Part shown: positions 25,443-34,549 of the stretch, piece after piece | Numbering within the stretch: position 1 is the stretch's first letter | Layout: the number at the start of each line of letters is the position of its first letter | Assembly: GCF_001750105.1 (NCBI RefSeq) | Contig: NZ_CP014143.1 | Location: 2,697,501-2,761,500 of the forward strand | Reading direction: 5' to 3' | DNA: 64,000 nucleotides | Origin: Microbulbifer aggregans | GTDB taxonomy: Bacteria > Pseudomonadota > Gammaproteobacteria > Pseudomonadales > Cellvibrionaceae | Program-made: the position numbers and the translations under genes | The notes under the pieces: model-generated | What the model was told of the DNA's origin: nothing | Databases searched by the model: none | Seen by the model: only the letters and a program-made list of their open reading frames with translations

Positions 25443-27359
25443 ATGCTCCAGTTAGACAATGTCGGCCTGCGTTACGGTGCCCAGGTGCTGGCGGAAGCGG
25501 TTACTGCCCGGGTTGAGAAGGGCGACCGGATCTGTCTCGTCGGCCGTAACGGTGAGGGAAAGTCGAGCCTTTTGCGCCTGATTGCCGGTGAAATCGACGC
25601 CGACGAGGGCGAGGTGGTCCGCTCGGCCGGGTCGCGGCTCGCCACACTCGAGCAGGAGCTTCCTGCCGATTGCAGGGACTCCGTTTACCAGTATGTCGCG
25701 GCTGGCCTGGGTGATGTTGGTCGCTATCTGGCGGCTTACCGAGAGCAGCCTGACGAGGACCTGCAGGAGCGCATCGAGGCTGCCCACGGTTGGGACCTGT
25801 TACCGCGCATCGACAGTATCATCGACCGCCTCGGCCTCGACGAGTCCGCAGTCGTGGCAGATCTCTCCGGCGGCTGGCAGCGCCGCGCCGCGCTGGCGAG
25901 GGCCCTGGTTACCGAGCCGGACCTGTTGATCCTCGATGAGCCCACCAACCACCTGGATATCACTGCCGTAGAGTGGCTGGAGGGGTTTCTCGCCGGGTTC
26001 ACCGGCGCACTGCTTTTTGTCACCCACGACCGGGCTCTGGCCCAACGACTGGCCACGACTGTCTGGGACCTGGATCGCGGTCACCTGCGTGTCTTCAATT
26101 GCTCCTTCGATCGCTACCAGCAGGAGAAGGAGAAGCTGCTAGAGGAAGAGGCGCGCCATGAGGCACTTTTTGACAAAAAGCTGGCCCAGGAGGAGGCCTG
26201 GATTCGCCAGGGGATCAAGGCCCGGCGGACCCGCAATGAGGGACGCGTGCGCGCCCTGCAGGCGCTGCGCCGCCAGCGCGAGGCCCGTCGCAACCGACAG
26301 GGTACGGCCCGCATGGCCCTGGACGCAGGCGAGCTGTCCGGCAAGCTGGTTGCGGAGCTAAAGCACGTCTCCTTTGGTTATCCGCAGGCGGACCAGCAGG
26401 GACCGGATCTCGCCGAAACTCAGTACCTGATTCGAGATCTTTCCTACACCCTGATGCGGGGTGACAAGGTGGGCCTGATCGGCCCGAATGGGGTGGGCAA
26501 AAGCACGCTGATCCGCCTTTTGCTGGGCGACCTGGAGCCTCAGTCGGGCAGCATTCGGCTGGGAACCAAGCAGCAGATTGCGTATTTCGACCAGCGCCGG
26601 GACCAGCTGAATCCCGAGCTGACCGTGGTCGACAATATTGCCGAGGGCCGGGACAGTGTCACCATCGGTGGCAAGAGTCGCCACATCATGTCCTACCTGT
26701 CGGACTTCCTCTTCAGTGGCGTCAAGGCCCGCACAGCCGTTGGTGCGCTGAGCGGCGGTGAGCGCAATCGCGCGTTGCTGGCCAAACTGTTCAGTCAGCC
26801 GGCCAATATTCTGGTGCTGGACGAGCCGACCAATGACCTGGATGTGGAGACCCTGGAGCTTCTCGAGCAGTTGCTGCTGGATTACTCAGGTACGGTACTG
26901 CTGGTCAGCCACGACCGCGCTTTCCTCGACAATGTCGTCGATTCCTGCCTCGCCTTCGAGGGCAATGGCCTGGTTCGCGAGTACGTGGGAGGGTATTCGG
27001 ATTTCATTCGCCAGGGCGGCCACTTTGCTACCGAGGAGGAAGCCTCCAAGAAAGACAGCACACCGGAGAAGGATGCGGGCGCTGCTGGCGACGCCGGTTC
27101 CAGAGATACCAGAGCTGAAGAAAAACCGGTCAAAAAGAAAAAGCTCAGCTACAAGCTGCAGCGGGAGCTGGACAGTCTCCCCGGCCTTATTGAGGCGCTG
27201 GAAGGGGAAATAGAAACACTGGAAAGCGAGGTCAGTGATCCGGCTTTTTACGAGCAGGATCCCGCACTAGTCGAGGAGCGGCTCAAGCTGCTGGCAGATC
27301 GTCAGGCGGAGCTTGATTCGGCATTTGAGCGTTGGGCCGAGCTCGATAGCGAGGGGTAG
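25443..27359 (+). CDS. uup: ABC-F ATPase, Uup type
   Basis: A 638-residue soluble protein with two ABC domains and no membrane part. Walker A motifs are GRNGEGKSSLL near residue 36 and GPNGVGKSTLI near 350. Signatures are LSGGWQRRAALARAL near 142 and LSGGERNRALLAKLF near 436, each followed by a DEPTNHLD or DEPTNDLD Walker B. The linker between the domains is Arg-rich. The C-terminal 85 residues form the charged coiled-coil domain typical of Uup, which binds DNA in E. coli. ABC-F proteins act on the ribosome; Uup is also linked to transposon excision and ribosome assembly. ATG 25443 is used, as the family begins MLQLDNV. Confidence 0.93.
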   Translation: MLQLDNVGLRYGAQVLAEAVTARVEKGDRICLVGRNGEGKSSLLRLIAGEIDADEGEVVRSAGSRLATLEQELPADCRDSVYQYVAAGLGDVGRYLAAYREQPDEDLQERIEAAHGWDLLPRIDSIIDRLGLDESAVVADLSGGWQRRAALARALVTEPDLLILDEPTNHLDITAVEWLEGFLAGFTGALLFVTHDRALAQRLATTVWDLDRGHLRVFNCSFDRYQQEKEKLLEEEARHEALFDKKLAQEEAWIRQGIKARRTRNEGRVRALQALRRQREARRNRQGTARMALDAGELSGKLVAELKHVSFGYPQADQQGPDLAETQYLIRDLSYTLMRGDKVGLIGPNGVGKSTLIRLLLGDLEPQSGSIRLGTKQQIAYFDQRRDQLNPELTVVDNIAEGRDSVTIGGKSRHIMSYLSDFLFSGVKARTAVGALSGGERNRALLAKLFSQPANILVLDEPTNDLDVETLELLEQLLLDYSGTVLLVSHDRAFLDNVVDSCLAFEGNGLVREYVGGYSDFIRQGGHFATEEEASKKDSTPEKDAGAAGDAGSRDTRAEEKPVKKKKLSYKLQRELDSLPGLIEALEGEIETLESEVSDPAFYEQDPALVEERLKLLADRQAELDSAFERWAELDSEG

Positions 27360-27418
27360 ATACCGGCTTAATCAACTGCCGGCAGTGAAAAGACCGTATT
27401 TCCAGCGTGGCAAAACCC

Positions 27419-27440
27419 GGCGCGGCGAAATGCCCGCGCC
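27419..27440 (+). terminator. Candidate terminator between uup and usp
   Basis: The arms GGCGCGG (27419-27425) and CCGCGCC (27434-27440) pair perfectly around an 8-base loop in the convergent gap between uup and the universal stress protein gene. TTGTCTGT follows on the plus strand, a weak T-rich tail. Confidence 0.5.
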
Positions 27441-27463
27441 TTGTCTGTCATTGACGCCAGGGG

Positions 27464-27901
27464 TCAGTCTGAGTGCACCCGGACGGCGAGTACGTCACAG
27501 CCGGCGCCGTGTAGAACCCCATTGGCGGTGGAGCCGAGCAGCAGAGCAAGGCCGTGCCGCCCATGGCTGCCCATGATGATCAGGTCTGATTCGAGTTCAT
27601 CGGCGAGACGGTGAATCTCGGTTGCCGGTTGACCCAGCACTACACGCTGTCGTTCCTCAGCAACGCCGAACTTATCACCTGCCTTCCGCAGTTGTTCTTT
27701 TGCCTGGTTCTGAAGCTGCTCCTGCACTTCGGAGAGATCCATCGGGATGTCACCGCCATAGGCAAAAGTGAGTGGTTCGATCACGTGCGTCAGGCAAAGC
27801 TCGGCGCCGAACGCCTTTGCCATTTCCCCTGCCTTGTCCAGCACTTGTGAGGATTCTTCCGACAAGTCCAGGGCTACCAGAATGCGCTTGTAATCCGCCA
27901 T
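27464..27901 (-). CDS. Universal stress protein, UspA family
   Basis: A 145-residue cytosolic UspA-fold protein. It starts with YKRILVALDLSEES and ends with the nucleotide-binding motif IIMGSHGRHGLALLLGSTANGVL, close to the G-x2-G-x9-G-S/T pattern of ATP-binding Usps. Such proteins help survival in starvation and oxidative stress. ATG 27901 is chosen; GTG 27907, two codons upstream, is equally possible because AGGAG lies four bases ahead of it. It is a single gene, divergent from the membrane-anchored protein at 28043. Confidence 0.9.
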   Translation of the reverse strand: MADYKRILVALDLSEESSQVLDKAGEMAKAFGAELCLTHVIEPLTFAYGGDIPMDLSEVQEQLQNQAKEQLRKAGDKFGVAEERQRVVLGQPATEIHRLADELESDLIIMGSHGRHGLALLLGSTANGVLHGAGCDVLAVRVHSD

Positions 27902-28042
27902 GAGCACGCTTCTCCTTTTTTAATATCGCGTTGACAGTGGCTTGAGAGCTCACAGAGAGTCTACTGTAAAAAAAATCGATTGACAGGACCGGCGCGCGGC
28001 AAAGCACAATGGGCGCCATATTCATCAGACAGGGATACGCTT

Positions 28043-28594
28043 ATGTCAGGATGGCTCCCCCTTCTTATTATTATCTTTGCCGTCGCCCTGGTGGTGGGGC
28101 CGGTCATGTGGATGAAGCCCAGCGACCGCGACCGCAGGCTTGCAGCACTGCGGCAGCGGGCGACCGCTGCAGGCATGACGGTAAAAATGCGGCCGTTACC
28201 GCCGGCATTGGGTGAAGGTACCGCCGCCGTTTACTTCAATCGATGGGAAGATCCCCGTCGACTGGATGTGGGCTGGAACATTGAGTTGCAACGCATGTCC
28301 CATGATCTCCACTTCTCCGATCGCTGGGATTGGGCCGGCAAAGCCGCCCCTGAGGCGGCCTGGCCGCTTGTCCGGGAGCTCCTCGGGCGCCTGCCGGAAG
28401 ATGCCTGCGGTATCCACAGCACTCAGGGTGGCCTGGGCATTCAATGGCAGGAGCGAAGCGGTGACAAGGGTTTTGAGGCCGTGGAGCAGGCGCTGGCGCA
28501 TCTGAGGCCGGAAATCGAGGAGGCAATCCGTCAGCGCCCCCGACGTACAGAGGAAAATGGTGGTGAGGGCGAAGAAAAGGGCGACGAAAAATAG
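28043..28594 (+). CDS. Membrane-anchored protein of unknown function upstream of topA
   Basis: A 183-residue protein with an N-terminal membrane helix (GWLPLLIIIFAVALVVGPVMW) and a cytoplasmic part beginning with a charged KPSDRDRRLAALRQRA segment. The C-terminal 25 residues are very acidic with Gly and Glu runs. The ATG at 28043 has AGGGA seven bases ahead; the frame opens 21 codons earlier without a ribosome site. From memory, pseudomonads carry a protein of the same layout directly upstream of topA, so it is likely a conserved family. I recognise no enzymatic motif and give no function. Confidence 0.8.
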   Translation: MSGWLPLLIIIFAVALVVGPVMWMKPSDRDRRLAALRQRATAAGMTVKMRPLPPALGEGTAAVYFNRWEDPRRLDVGWNIELQRMSHDLHFSDRWDWAGKAAPEAAWPLVRELLGRLPEDACGIHSTQGGLGIQWQERSGDKGFEAVEQALAHLRPEIEEAIRQRPRRTEENGGEGEEKGDEK

Positions 28595-28691
28595 TTGCCA
28601 GGAGGCCTTCTGCTGCCGCTTCTCAGTCGGAGCCCGGCTTCGGTTAATCGGCTTTCAAGAGGCGGTTCGAAGCCTGTAAAACCATCCTGCA

Positions 28692-28714
28692 CGGAGGGGG
28701 ATTTTACCCCTCCG
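28692..28714 (+). terminator. Hairpin upstream of topA
   Basis: A perfect 8-bp stem, CGGAGGGG/CCCCTCCG, with a 7-base loop (GATTTTA) lies about 100 bp after the preceding gene and directly before the topA promoter. No T-tract follows. It probably ends or stabilises the upstream transcript; it lies upstream of the predicted topA start of transcription. Confidence 0.5.
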
Positions 28715-28716
28715 GC

Positions 28717-28745
28717 TTGACCGCACTGGGTGCGGAGCTTATATA
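28717..28745 (+). promoter_or_regulatory. Sigma-70 promoter of topA
   Basis: TTGACC (28717-28722) and TATATA (28740-28745) are separated by exactly 17 bases, a near-consensus sigma-70 promoter 78 bp ahead of the topA start. TATATT at 28742-28747 is an alternative -10 with a 19-base spacer. Confidence 0.7.
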
Positions 28746-28823
28746 TTCGCGCATTGCAGCGCCCATAGTTGCCACTGGAAAGGCGCTGTCGGCAGTAAAA
28801 TTTCTTAAAGAATTCAAAGGCTT

Positions 28824-31541
28824 ATGGGTAAATCACTGGTCATTGTCGAATCACCGGCCAAAGCGAAAACCATCAACAAATACCTCGGCAAGGACTTCGT
28901 GGTGAAGTCCAGTGTGGGGCATATTCGCGATTTGCCCACTGCCGGCAGTAACAAACAACCTGTCGATCCCAAAGAGCGTGCGCGCAAAGCGGCAGAGACG
29001 CGCAAGCTTTCACCGGAAGAGAAAGAAAAGTACAAGCGCAAGAAAAACCGCGAGCAGCTGATCAAGCGGATGGGGATTGACCCGGATCATGACTGGGCCG
29101 CGCATTACGAGATCCTTCCCGGCAAGGAAAAAGTGGTCAGTGAATTGCGCAAGCTGGCGGAAAACGCGGACCAGATTTATCTGGCAACGGACTTGGACCG
29201 TGAGGGGGAAGCGATCGCCTGGCACCTGCGGGAGGCGATTGGTGGTGATGACAATCGCTATCGCCGGGTGGTCTTCAATGAGATCACCAAATCCGCGATC
29301 CAGGAGGCCTTCAAAGACCCGGGCCGGTTGAACATCAATCGTGTAAACGCCCAGCAGGCCCGGCGTTTCCTCGACCGGATTGTCGGTTACATGGTCTCGC
29401 CGCTGCTGTGGGAAAAGGTTGCCCGCGGTCTCTCCGCGGGTCGGGTCCAGTCAGTGGCCGTGCGCCTCGTTGTGGAGCGCGAGCGAGAAATCCGTGCCTT
29501 TGTGCCCGAGGAATACTGGACCATCTCGGCCGATACTGAGACTGCCAAGACGGAGCCGCTGCACCTGGAGGTCAAGCGCCAGGCCGGTGAGGCGTTTCGC
29601 CCCACCAGTGAGGAGCAGGCCAGTGCCGCAGCCAAGGCCCTGCAGTCCAGCGAGTACACCGTTTCGCAGCGGGACGACAAGCCGACCAGCTCCAAACCCA
29701 ATGCGCCGTTCATTACCTCGACGCTACAGCAGGCGGCGAGCAACCGGCTTGGCTTCAGTGTCAAAAAGACCATGATGCTGGCGCAGCGCCTCTACGAGGC
29801 AGGCCACATCACCTACATGCGTACAGACTCCACCAACCTGAGCAAAGAGGCGGTGGATTCGGCTCGGGACTTCATCCTCGAGAAGTTCGGTAAAAAATAC
29901 CTGCCGGAGTCTCCCAACAGCTACAGCAGCAAAGAGGGCGCACAGGAGGCACACGAGGCTATTCGCCCATCAGATGTACGCATGCAACCGAATATGCTGA
30001 GCGGCGTCGAGAGGGATGCAGAGCGGCTTTATAACCTCATCTGGCAACAGTTCGTTGCCTGTCAGATGACACCTGCAGAGTTCACCTCGACATCGGTAGT
30101 GGTGACGGCAGGGGATTTCGAACTACGCGCTCGCGGTCGGGTCATCCGTTTTGACGGCTTCCTTAAAGTCGCGCCGCAAGTGAGCAAGAAAGATGAGGAC
30201 CTGGTACTGCCCGACGTGAAAGTTGGGGAGAAGCTGGCATTGAAAAAGCTCGACCCCAAGCAGCATTTCACCAAACCACCGGCGCGTTTCAGCGAGGCCG
30301 CTCTGGTAAAAGAGCTGGAAAAGCGCGGTATCGGTCGCCCATCGACCTATGCCTCGATTATCTCCACCATTCAGGATCGCGGCTATGTCCGTCTTGAGAA
30401 TCGCCGTTTCTATGCTGAAAAAATGGGCGATATTGTTACGGACCGTTTGAGCGAGAGCTTCAAGAACCTGATGGATTACGGCTTTACGGCCAACCTGGAG
30501 GAGTCCCTGGATGCCGTAGCCGACGGGGATCGGGGCTGGAAGGAGCTGCTCAACGAGTTCTATGAAGATTTCTCCTCGCGGCTGGAGAAGGCGCAGTCCC
30601 CAGACGGCGGCATGCGTCGCAATACGCCCACCGATACCGATATCGAGTGCAGCAAGTGCGGGCGCCATATGCAAATCCGCACCGGTTCCACGGGGGTGTT
30701 CCTGGGTTGCTCAGGTTACGGGCTGCCGCCCAAGGAGCGCTGCACCAATACCATGAACCTGGTTTCCGGTGAGGAGGCGGTTGACGCTGACAAGGATGAA
30801 GACGCCGAAACCCGTCAACTACGGGATAAGCGGCGCTGTGCCAAGTGCGGCACCGCCATGGACAGCTATCTCGTGGATGAGCACCGCAAACTGCATATCT
30901 GCGGTAACAACCCTGATTGCCCGGGCTACGAGGTGGAAAAGGGCACGTTCAAGATCAAAGGCTACGACGGTCCGGTCATTGAATGTGACAAGTGCGGTAG
31001 TGATATGCAGCTCAAATCGGGCCGCTTCGGCAAGTATTTCGGCTGCACCAACGAGGAATGTAAGAACACCCGCAAGCTGCTCAAGAACGGGCAGCCCGCA
31101 CCGCCGAAGATGGATCCAGTACCTATGCCGGAGCTGCCATGCCAGAAGGTGGATGATCACTACATTCTGCGTGACGGCGCATCGGGACTGTTTCTGGCTG
31201 CGAGCCAGTTCCCGAAAAACCGCGAGACCAGGGCTCCGCTGGTAAAAGAGCTGCTCCCGCACAAAGCAGAGATTGATCCCAAGTACAGTTTCCTGTTTTC
31301 TGCACCGACTGAAGATGATCAGGGCAGGGACACGGTGGTGCGCTTCAGTCGTAAAACCCAGGAGCAGTACGTACAGTCTGAGGAAGACGGCAAGGCGACC
31401 GGCTGGAAGGCTTTTTATCGCGATGGCAAATGGTTGGTAGAGTCCACGGCCAAGCCCGCTGCCAAGCGAAAAGCCGCACCCAAGAAGAAGGCCGCAGCGA
31501 AGAAAGCACCGGCGAAGAAGGCGCCGAGCAAGAAGAAATGA
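28824..31541 (+). CDS. topA: DNA topoisomerase I
   Basis: A 905-residue type IA topoisomerase that relaxes negative supercoils through a 5'-phosphotyrosine intermediate. The TOPRIM domain opens with [20 protein letters not shown], and [15 protein letters not shown] near 115 carries the acidic triad. The active Tyr is in [11 protein letters not shown] near residue 330. After about 600 come Cys4 zinc-ribbon modules ([24 protein letters not shown] each with a second Cys pair). The last 40 residues are a Lys/Ala/Pro tail ([15 protein letters not shown]) that should bind DNA or RNA polymerase. The first ribbon has an altered second half. The stop overlaps the next gene (ATGA). Confidence 0.96.
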   Translation: MGKSLVIVESPAKAKTINKYLGKDFVVKSSVGHIRDLPTAGSNKQPVDPKERARKAAETRKLSPEEKEKYKRKKNREQLIKRMGIDPDHDWAAHYEILPGKEKVVSELRKLAENADQIYLATDLDREGEAIAWHLREAIGGDDNRYRRVVFNEITKSAIQEAFKDPGRLNINRVNAQQARRFLDRIVGYMVSPLLWEKVARGLSAGRVQSVAVRLVVEREREIRAFVPEEYWTISADTETAKTEPLHLEVKRQAGEAFRPTSEEQASAAAKALQSSEYTVSQRDDKPTSSKPNAPFITSTLQQAASNRLGFSVKKTMMLAQRLYEAGHITYMRTDSTNLSKEAVDSARDFILEKFGKKYLPESPNSYSSKEGAQEAHEAIRPSDVRMQPNMLSGVERDAERLYNLIWQQFVACQMTPAEFTSTSVVVTAGDFELRARGRVIRFDGFLKVAPQVSKKDEDLVLPDVKVGEKLALKKLDPKQHFTKPPARFSEAALVKELEKRGIGRPSTYASIISTIQDRGYVRLENRRFYAEKMGDIVTDRLSESFKNLMDYGFTANLEESLDAVADGDRGWKELLNEFYEDFSSRLEKAQSPDGGMRRNTPTDTDIECSKCGRHMQIRTGSTGVFLGCSGYGLPPKERCTNTMNLVSGEEAVDADKDEDAETRQLRDKRRCAKCGTAMDSYLVDEHRKLHICGNNPDCPGYEVEKGTFKIKGYDGPVIECDKCGSDMQLKSGRFGKYFGCTNEECKNTRKLLKNGQPAPPKMDPVPMPELPCQKVDDHYILRDGASGLFLAASQFPKNRETRAPLVKELLPHKAEIDPKYSFLFSAPTEDDQGRDTVVRFSRKTQEQYVQSEEDGKATGWKAFYRDGKWLVESTAKPAAKRKAAPKKKAAAKKAPAKKAPSKKK

Positions 31542-32029
31542 GCAATCCCCATACCGGCTCGGTTGCTGCTGCGCTGCGCAAGGCGGCCCTTCTTGCGGAT
31601 ATTGAGCCCGACGGCAACCTGCAACGGCAGGCCCTCGATGAGGCCCGGCTGCTGCAGCTCCGGCGCGCTTATCAGGCTTTTCTTGCCGAGCTGGCGTTTC
31701 AGCTACAGCTCGGGGGCCAGCCGGACTCGGCGCTGGCGCTGGCCCGGCTGGCCGAGTCCCAGGGTAAGGGCTGTGGTGAGGCAAGGGAATTGCTGGAGTT
31801 GCTGGAGGAACCCGACAGCTGGTTGTCATCCCTCGAGCGTGCCTGGGCTGGCCTATGGGATTTCTCCGGGGATGCGAATCAACAGCGCGCGTCAGAGCCG
31901 ACTCTGATTCCCAGCAGGGATCTTGGTCGGCGTCCTCTCGAAGCCCTGAACGGGCAGCAAGTGGATCACTGGCAGTCGGCTCTTAGTGAAATTATTCGAC
32001 GCCAGCGCGCCCATAGTGCCGAATGGTGA
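31538..32029 (+). CDS. DUF6586-like protein after topA
   Basis: A 163-residue Leu/Ala/Glu-rich, mostly helical soluble protein. Its ATG overlaps the topA TGA by 4 bp, so it is translationally coupled to topA. The upstream extension of this frame runs inside topA and is rejected. From memory, P. aeruginosa has a similar protein in the same place, now named DUF6586. It has no catalytic motif I can see; a role linked to TopA is suggested only by the coupling. Confidence 0.8.
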   Translation: MSNPHTGSVAAALRKAALLADIEPDGNLQRQALDEARLLQLRRAYQAFLAELAFQLQLGGQPDSALALARLAESQGKGCGEARELLELLEEPDSWLSSLERAWAGLWDFSGDANQQRASEPTLIPSRDLGRRPLEALNGQQVDHWQSALSEIIRRQRAHSAEW

Positions 32030-32136
32030 ACTTCCCGCTCCGGGTGGAATTCAAAGGGGCTCCTGCACCGGCACGCCATGAACCTGTCTCCGGTGCTGTG
32101 TTACACTGCGCAAAACTGATGTGAACGGAGATGCGC

Positions 32137-32394
32137 ATGTCCTCTGAGACCTTTGAAATCATTGAACTGGCTAACGGCGATGTCGCCCTGCGCCGGGCCG
32201 GTGAGCGCGATGATCCCCTGGTGCGAATCCATTTTTCCGAGGAGAGTGTCCAGTTCCTGCGGGAGCACAAGATCGCGATCGCCAAGGCCATGCTGGAAGC
32301 AGGCATTGAAGCTGTTCAAAATTTGGGCGAACTGGAGCCGGAACCGGAAGCTTTCGAGGAAGAGCTGGAACCGGTCAACCATACCATCCACTAA
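32137..32394 (+). CDS. Small acidic conserved protein
   Basis: An 85-residue acidic protein starting MSSETFEIIELANGDVALRR and ending in a run rich in Glu and Pro. ATG 32137 lies six bases after GGAG; ATG 32131 directly abuts GGAG and is less likely. The core VRIHFSEESVQFLREHKIAI is typical of a small family found between topA and lexA in pseudomonads (from memory). The function is unknown. Confidence 0.8.
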   Translation: MSSETFEIIELANGDVALRRAGERDDPLVRIHFSEESVQFLREHKIAIAKAMLEAGIEAVQNLGELEPEPEAFEEELEPVNHTIH

Positions 32395-32417
32395 GCCCCT
32401 CTAACTAAGCCCCTCTA
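32391..32417 (+). repeat. Tandem 13/14-bp duplication over a stop codon
   Basis: CTAAGCCCCTCTA occurs at 32391-32403 and again at 32405-32417, separated by one A. The first copy contains the TAA stop of the small acidic protein. It looks like a short slippage duplication. The rest of the gap to lexA (32418-32632) holds only a long-loop hairpin, GCTCTCCA/TGGAGAGC at 32587-32621, a possible lexA terminator. Confidence 0.6.
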
Positions 32418-32632
32418 GATGGCGGGTGCCATCCCCCGAGCTCGCGGCCGCGAGCGGGTCAAACGTCCGGGTTCCCCGGCTACTCAATCCAGTCTTTTTT
32501 GCTTGAATAACCCCAGGCCATCATCAGTCCGGGGAGCAGGTTTTATCTGGGGGGCGGATAAACGGGAGGGGATGGCGCTAGCCGGAGCTCTCCACCGGGC
32601 TTGTTTCTGCCGATGGAGAGCGGGGTGGGGAA

Positions 32633-33238
32633 TCAGGGAGTCTGACGGATCACACCGACAGCCAGGCCTTCAATCGCGAAGTGCTTGTCCCGCATATCCA
32701 CCTGAATCACTTCAAACTCGTCATTTTCCGGCAGCAACTGCACCAGTGCCTGATTGCCGCGGCGGCGGAAACGTTTGACTGTGACCTCGTCCTCGATGCG
32801 CGCAACGACAATCTGGCCGTTGCGAACCTGATCGGTGCGTTGTACCGCCAAAAGGTCCCCGTCCAGAATTCCTGCATCCTTCATGCTCATTCCATGTACG
32901 CGCAGCAAATAGTCTGCCGGAGGGTGGAAAAAGTCTGCTGGCAGCTCGCAGTAATCCTCGATGTTCTCCTCGGCCAGGATCGGGTTGCCCGCCGCGACAC
33001 GACCAACAATCGGCAGGCCCGGCTGGTATCCGGGAATCCGAATTCCCCGGGATGCACCCGCGACCATTTCAATGGCCCCCTTGCGGGCCAGGGCCTTCAA
33101 GTGTTCCTCTGCAGCGTTGGGGGAGCGAAAACCCAGTTCCTGAGCGATTTCCGCGCGAGTGGGAGGGTAGCCGGTATCGTCCAGGTAAGATTTGATCAGG
33201 TCCAGTACCTGAGCCTGGCGCGCAGTGAGATTGGTCAT
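32633..33238 (-). CDS. lexA: SOS repressor LexA
   Basis: A 201-residue repressor-protease. A winged helix-turn-helix occupies about 1-65 ([20 protein letters not shown]). The self-cleavage site is the Ala-Gly bond in RVAAGNP near residue 82. The catalytic Ser is in [11 protein letters not shown] near 118 and the Lys in EVTVKRF near 155, so RecA-stimulated autocleavage should be intact. ATG 33238 has AGGTGA five bases ahead; GTG 33247 is an alternative. The promoter carries two SOS boxes. In pseudomonads sulA is the neighbour; here no such gene follows. Confidence 0.97.
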   Translation of the reverse strand: MTNLTARQAQVLDLIKSYLDDTGYPPTRAEIAQELGFRSPNAAEEHLKALARKGAIEMVAGASRGIRIPGYQPGLPIVGRVAAGNPILAEENIEDYCELPADFFHPPADYLLRVHGMSMKDAGILDGDLLAVQRTDQVRNGQIVVARIEDEVTVKRFRRRGNQALVQLLPENDEFEVIQVDMRDKHFAIEGLAVGVIRQTP

Positions 33239-33262
33239 GAGAGTCACCTGCCTGATGGTAAT

Positions 33263-33278
33263 CTGTATTTTTATACAG
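33263..33278 (-). promoter_or_regulatory. SOS box 1 (proximal) of lexA
   Basis: CTGTATTTTTATACAG is a near-perfect CTG-N10-CAG LexA operator of the E. coli/Pseudomonas type, 25 bp upstream of the lexA start. Confidence 0.92.
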
Positions 33279-33281
33279 TTG

Positions 33282-33297
33282 CTGTGATTATATACAG
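33282..33297 (-). promoter_or_regulatory. SOS box 2 (distal) of lexA, overlapping the -10
   Basis: CTGTGATTATATACAG is a second CTG-N10-CAG operator, 3 bp from the first. On the minus strand it contains TATAAT (33292-33287), and TTGCGC lies 16 bases upstream (33314-33309), so this box overlaps the likely -10 element. LexA binding here would block polymerase directly. Confidence 0.9.
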
Positions 33298-33445
33298 AAT
33301 GAAAACGAGCGCAAACTTACCGGTCATGACGCAAAAAGCTGCTAAAGTGAAATCAGGGAGAATAATAAGTGCAGCCAGTGGAAAGGCTCGTTAGCCGGTA
33401 ACTCTGTGAGCCGGGTCTGGTTGCATCAGCAGAGGGAAAGCGATA

Positions 33446-34084
33446 ATGCTAGATGCAAAAATGCCAGAAGCCTGGCGCGTCCTCCGTATCCAATCTGAAC
33501 TGGTCGATGGCATTGAGCGTTTGATTGCGCTCAGTGGAGCGGTCACCGTATTCGGCGGGGCCAGGTTTACTGAAAGTACCGCCGAGTACCAGCAGGCGGT
33601 TCGCCTCGGAGAATTGCTGGCCGGCGAGGGGATCTCAGTGATTACTGGTGGAGGTCCAGGCCTGATGGAGGCCTGCAACCGGGGCGCGCTTCCCCAGCCG
33701 GGCACGTCCATCGGCCTGAATATCCAGCTGCCTTTCGAGCAGGCGCCAAACCCGTATCAGGACATCAGCCTGAACTTTCGTTACTTTTTCGTGCGCAAAT
33801 TCATGTTTGTGAAACACGCCGTGGGGTTTGTCGGCCTGCCTGGTGGATATGGAACTCTGGACGAATTGTTTGAGGCGCTGACTCTGGTGCAAACCAAGAA
33901 AGTACAGAAATTCCCCATTGTTCTGGTGGGCGAGCGTTACTGGGCGGGATTGCGAGACTGGCTCGTGGATACGGTGTTGGAGCGGGAATGTATAGACTCC
34001 TCTGACCTGGACCTGTTTCAGGTCGTTGACACGGTCGACCAGGCGGCGGAGATCATCATCGACTATATCCGCTCCAAAGAGTAG
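33446..34084 (+). CDS. LOG-family nucleotide phosphoribohydrolase-like protein
   Basis: A 212-residue Rossmann-like protein of the LOG/TIGR00730 family, often mislabelled lysine decarboxylase. The signatures are VITGGGPGLMEACNRGA near 66-82 and GLPGGYGTLDELFEAL near 128-143, which form the nucleotide and catalytic site (PGGxGTxxE). Known members release the base from nucleoside monophosphates, for example in cytokinin-type activation or purine salvage; the substrate here is unknown. It is transcribed away from lexA with about 150 bp between the SOS boxes and its start, and an influence of LexA on it is possible but not shown. Confidence 0.85.
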   Translation: MLDAKMPEAWRVLRIQSELVDGIERLIALSGAVTVFGGARFTESTAEYQQAVRLGELLAGEGISVITGGGPGLMEACNRGALPQPGTSIGLNIQLPFEQAPNPYQDISLNFRYFFVRKFMFVKHAVGFVGLPGGYGTLDELFEALTLVQTKKVQKFPIVLVGERYWAGLRDWLVDTVLERECIDSSDLDLFQVVDTVDQAAEIIIDYIRSKE

Positions 34085-34128
34085 CGAAGTGCAGCGTTGG
34101 ATCTCCAGCGCGAGCAGTCAGGCCCCAG

Positions 34129-34449
34129 TCAGAAGGGGCTTTCGTCGGTGCCAGTGAAACTTTCCCCTTCCAGATTATCCAGGGGGCTGAGCAGCTCCGG
34201 AGTGGAGCCAGCTGAATTCGGATCCTGTTCCCGCGCTGTTTGCCCGTAGGCGGCGTGGGCATCTTCTGGAGCGGCTGCGGGCGCCAGTGAGCGGCTGATC
34301 CAGTACTCCCGATCCATCTCATCCACGGTGCCGTCCAGGTACTGCACTTCCACTGTCTGGTGAAACTCGTCAAGGGCCACCACCTCGAACACCTCGCCAC
34401 TTTCCAGGTCTTCGAACCAGTTGCCGATATCTGGTGCCATTTGTGTCAT
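34129..34449 (-). CDS. Small acidic protein, DUF6763-like
   Basis: A 106-residue acidic soluble protein. The N-terminal half (PDIGNWFEDLESGEVFEVVA) looks like a small beta-barrel domain; the C-terminal half is low complexity with Ala, Pro, Ser and Asp and is probably disordered. AGGA precedes the ATG. I recognise it only loosely as a gammaproteobacterial DUF6763-type protein; the function is unknown. It is convergent with the LOG gene and divergent from the TetR gene. Confidence 0.7.
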   Translation of the reverse strand: MTQMAPDIGNWFEDLESGEVFEVVALDEFHQTVEVQYLDGTVDEMDREYWISRSLAPAAAPEDAHAAYGQTAREQDPNSAGSTPELLSPLDNLEGESFTGTDESPF

Positions 34450-34549
34450 GACTTCCTGCCCCTCTTGTGTTTACCACAATCTAATGTCTGGGCCCCGGAG
34501 TCAGTAGCTGCGCCAGCTGCGGATGAATGTGCTAATCTGCGCTAAATAC

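Noticed and set aside
27980..28042. An extended start for the membrane protein before topA
   Set aside because: The extra 21 residues have no ribosome site and would put charged residues ahead of the membrane helix; AGGGA before 28043 fits better.
28595..28700. A possible tRNA, because of GGTTCGAAGCC near 28664
   Set aside because: No acceptor stem, D-arm or anticodon arm can be folded around it.
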